Assembly: GCA_902495525.1 (NCBI GenBank) | Contig: CABUXL010000084.1 | Location: forward strand, 1 to 6,873 | Direction: 5' to 3' | Length of the DNA stretch: 6,873 nucleotides | From: an uncultured Collinsella sp. | Lineage (GTDB): Bacteria > Actinomycetota > Coriobacteriia > Coriobacteriales > Coriobacteriaceae | Shown: positions 4,988-6,873 of the stretch, piece by piece | How positions within the stretch are numbered: position 1 is the first letter of the stretch | Layout: each line of letters starts with the position of its first letter | The notes under the pieces: generated by a model | Told to the model about the DNA's origin: nothing | What the model saw: the letters and a program-made list of their open reading frames with translations, nothing else | Database searches by the model: none | Made by a program: the position numbers and the translations under genes

Positions 4988-6658
4988 CTAGTGGCGGAGT
5001 CCCAGCAGGCCGCGGCCGCGATGACGGGCCTCGGCGGGCACTTGGGCGTCCGGGCCGGCGGCCTTGACGGAATCGGGCAGGTGCGAGTACTTCTTCTCGA
5101 AGTTCTCCTCGAACATCACCGCCAGGTTGTGCGCTGCCTCGTCGTAGCGCGCGGTGCTCTGCCAGTATTGGCGCGGCACCAGGATGCCGTCGGGCACGCC
5201 ATGACACGTGGTGGGAATGTCGACGTTAAAGATATCGTCATGCACAAACTCGCTGTCCTCGATGGTACCGTCGAGGGCGCGGGCCACCAGGGCGCGCGTG
5301 TAGGCAAGCTCGATGCGATGGCCCACGCCATAACCGCCGCCGATCCAGCCGGTGTTGACCAGATAGACGCGGGTGCGACCGTCGGCGATACGTTCGCCGA
5401 GCATCTTGGCGTAGACCATAGGGTCGAGCGGCATAAACGGCTCTCCGAACAGCGAGGAGAACGTGGGCGTGGGCTCGGTGACGCCGACCTCGGTGCCGGG
5501 GATCTTGGCCGTAAAGCCCGTCACAAAGTGATACATGGCGGCGTCGGCCGTCAGGCGCGAGATGGGCGGCAGCACGCCAAAGGCATCGCAGGTCAAAAAC
5601 AGCACGACGCTGGGAGTGGTGCCCATGCCCTTGGTCCACGCGTTGGGGATATGCTCGACGGGATAGGCCACGCGCGTGTTGTGCGTAATCGAAATATCAT
5701 CGTAATTGGGCTTGCGGCCCTCGTCGAGCACCACGTTTTCGCAGATGGCGCCAAAGCGAACGGCATTGAAGATCTCGGGTTCGTGGAACGCATCCAAGCC
5801 CTCGCACTTGGCGTAGCAGCCGCCCTCGATGTTGAAGATGCCCATGTCGGACCAGCCGTGCTCGTCATCGCCGATCAGCAGGCGCGTGGGGTTGGCCGAA
5901 AGCGTGGTCTTGCCGGTGCCCGACAGGCCAAAGAACACCGCGGTCTCGTGCGTGACGGGATCCATGCTGGCCGAGCAATGCATGGGCAGCACGTCGTCCT
6001 CGACGGGCAGCAGGTAATTCATGACGCTGAAGATCGACTTTTTAATCTCGCCGGAGTAGCCGGTGCCGGCGACCAAAATCACGCGCTCCTGGAAGTTGAT
6101 GACCACGGCGGCGCTGGAGTTGAGGCCCTTGATGGCGGGGTCGCATTGGTAGCCCGGCGCGGCAAGCACGCAGAAGTCCGGCTCGCCGGTGCGCGCGATT
6201 TCGCGGGCGAGCGGGCGGGCGAGCATCTGCTTAATGAAGAGTGCCTGGCTGGCACGCTCGCAGGCGACGAGCAGACGGCGCGTGTGGTTGCGATCGGCGC
6301 CGGCCATGCCGCGGGTGACGAACACATCGCGTTCGTTGAGATAGTCGACGATGCCGGCCTTGATGGCCTCATAGCTCTCGACAGACAGCGGGCGGTTGAC
6401 CGCGCCCCAGGCAATCTTGTCGTGGACATCGGGGGTGTCAACGATAAAGCGGTCGTTGGGTGAACGGCCGGTGCGCTCCCCCGTCTCAATCACCAGCGCG
6501 CCGTTGGATGCCATGCGGCCTTCTTCGCGGCGGATGGCGTGCTCGACGAGCTCCGCGGCGGGTAGATCGACCAGCAGGCGGGGCTGATTCTCGGCGGGAT
6601 CTTCGACCAGCGTAATACCAAAGTTGGACAAAACTTCTGCAGGGGTAACACCAGGCAT
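4988..6658 (-). CDS. pckA: Phosphoenolpyruvate carboxykinase (ATP)
   Basis: This cytoplasmic enzyme interconverts oxaloacetate plus ATP with phosphoenolpyruvate, CO2 and ADP. It serves gluconeogenesis or, in CO2-rich anaerobes, ATP-yielding PEP carboxylation. The 556-residue length is close to the ATP-type norm (about 530-540). Visible motifs are TGRSP at 63-67 (substrate-binding Arg65), GYSGEIKKSIF at 200-210 with the two conserved lysines 206-207, the kinase-type P-loop GLSGTGKTT at 244-252, LIGDDEHGW at 261-269 with metal and nucleotide-binding acidic residues, NIEGGCYAK at 276-284, and NTGWIGGGYGVG at 435-446. ATG 6658 is preceded by AAAGGAGG with 4 nt spacing, a strong site; an upstream frame extension to 6772 crosses regulatory palindromes. 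The C-terminal tail PAEARHRGRGLLGLRH is basic and less conserved. Repeat copy 4 follows the stop. All catalytic motifs are intact. Confidence 0.97.
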   Translation of the reverse strand: MPGVTPAEVLSNFGITLVEDPAENQPRLLVDLPAAELVEHAIRREEGRMASNGALVIETGERTGRSPNDRFIVDTPDVHDKIAWGAVNRPLSVESYEAIKAGIVDYLNERDVFVTRGMAGADRNHTRRLLVACERASQALFIKQMLARPLAREIARTGEPDFCVLAAPGYQCDPAIKGLNSSAAVVINFQERVILVAGTGYSGEIKKSIFSVMNYLLPVEDDVLPMHCSASMDPVTHETAVFFGLSGTGKTTLSANPTRLLIGDDEHGWSDMGIFNIEGGCYAKCEGLDAFHEPEIFNAVRFGAICENVVLDEGRKPNYDDISITHNTRVAYPVEHIPNAWTKGMGTTPSVVLFLTCDAFGVLPPISRLTADAAMYHFVTGFTAKIPGTEVGVTEPTPTFSSLFGEPFMPLDPMVYAKMLGERIADGRTRVYLVNTGWIGGGYGVGHRIELAYTRALVARALDGTIEDSEFVHDDIFNVDIPTTCHGVPDGILVPRQYWQSTARYDEAAHNLAVMFEENFEKKYSHLPDSVKAAGPDAQVPAEARHRGRGLLGLRH

Positions 6659-6699
6659 GGGGCCTCCTTTAAAAACGCGACACGTGGACGCGGAGCGCA

Positions 6700-6715
6700 C
6701 TTTACTCACGTAAAG
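6700..6715. promoter_or_regulatory. Inverted repeat ahead of pckA, candidate regulator site
   Basis: CTTTAC (6700-6705) and GTAAAG (6710-6715) form a 6-bp inverted repeat with 4 nt between, about 42 bp upstream of the pckA start. It may be an operator or a small leader hairpin. No regulator is assigned. Confidence 0.3.
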
Positions 6716-6732
6716 CCCGTTGTACCCGATAT

Positions 6733-6748
6733 GCAAAAACGTTTTTGC
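6733..6748. promoter_or_regulatory. Perfect 16-bp palindrome with central CG ahead of pckA
   Basis: GCAAAAACGTTTTTGC is a perfect palindrome 74 bp upstream of the pckA start. A central CG flanked by A and T tracts is typical of LacI-family operators (PurR, CcpA and relatives), and sugar-responsive control of pckA would make sense. The flanks do not fit the classical cre spacing exactly, so the regulator is open. I see no convincing -35/-10 pair nearby. Confidence 0.4.
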
Positions 6749-6753
6749 GGCAA

Positions 6754-6770
6754 GGGCGGCAAGCCCGCCC
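6754..6770. repeat. Short GC hairpin in the pckA upstream region
   Basis: GGGCGG (6754-6759) and CCGCCC (6765-6770) form a 6-bp stem with a 5-nt loop and no T-run on either side. It could be part of a terminator from a leftward gene outside the window, or chance in GC-rich DNA. Confidence 0.25.
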
Positions 6771-6797
6771 AACGGTCAAAAATCGCAGGCAAGCGGC

Positions 6798-6851
6798 CTA
6801 GTCATTGGGAACGTTCTTAAACGACTAGTCGTTGGGGACACTCTTGAACAG
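6798..6851 (+). repeat. Two degenerate 27-bp tandem units with a palindromic junction
   Basis: The unit at 6798-6824 starts CTAGTCATTGGGAACGTTCT and the one at 6825-6851 starts CTAGTCGTTGGGGACACTCT. They agree at 20 of 27 positions. Their junction forms the perfect 14-bp palindrome AACGACTAGTCGTT (6820-6833). The spacer to the right of pckA thus carries a second repeat type, different in sequence from the four ACCACC palindromes. Confidence 0.6.
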
Positions 6852-6873
6852 GCAACATTCAAGGAGTGTCCCC
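6834..6873. repeat. Palindromic hairpin at the window edge (may continue beyond)
   Basis: GGGGACACTCTTGAA (6834-6848) pairs with TTCAAGGAGTGTCCCC (6858-6873) over 15 bp with one bulged base. The loop is 9 nt (CAGGCAACA). Arm length, loop length and the GGGGAC word resemble the four ACCACC palindromes although the arms differ. The stem reaches the last base, so the true outer end is not seen. Confidence 0.65.

Noticed and set aside
4382..6463. A 693-codon open frame on the + strand running antisense through the B3/B4 start region, repeat 4 and most of pckA
   Set aside because: It is antisense to two well-recognised genes, crosses a repeat and a terminator, and has no recognisable domain. Long antisense frames are expected from codon bias in GC-rich genes.

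Overview
This is a high-GC bacterial segment of ordinary chromosomal character. The protein sequences and the short GGGGACAGGCACC-type intergenic palindromes suggest an anaerobic actinobacterium of the class Coriobacteriia, and Collinsella-like is my best guess. That placement rests on recognition and was not tested by any search. No rRNA, tRNA, phage, transposase gene or CRISPR array is visible.

Layout: on the + strand there is the 3' part of a WecA/TagO-type polyprenyl-phosphate sugar-1-phosphate transferase (1-503), then trpS (664-1713). On the - strand, reading right to left, come pckA (6658-4988), a stand-alone B3/B4-domain protein (4762-4043), a MarR-family regulator (3872-3423), a DegV/FakB-like fatty-acid-binding protein (3303-2449) and a small MGMT-family alkyltransferase-like protein (2372-2049). 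trpS and the MGMT gene converge on a 335-bp spacer holding two strong hairpins and a repeat.

The most striking structure lies between the genes. Four near-identical 40-41 bp palindromes (1992-2032, 2399-2438, 3977-4016, 4932-4972) each have 15-16 bp arms and a 9-nt loop. Each sits 10 to 26 bp after the stop codon of a - strand gene. Their orientation alternates, so the MGMT gene and the B3/B4 gene are each bracketed by an inverted pair. A second palindromic repeat type begins at the right edge of the window (6798-6873).

Other regulatory candidates are a promoter, leader and intrinsic terminator ahead of the B3/B4 gene, which look like an attenuator; an AT-rich imperfect palindrome over the putative degV promoter, just downstream of marR; and a perfect 16-bp palindrome with a central CG ahead of pckA.

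Functionally the genes are mostly housekeeping: envelope glycan priming, tryptophan charging, PEP/oxaloacetate interconversion and alkylated-DNA handling. marR-degV may form a small lipid-related module. All regulatory assignments are inferences from sequence pattern.
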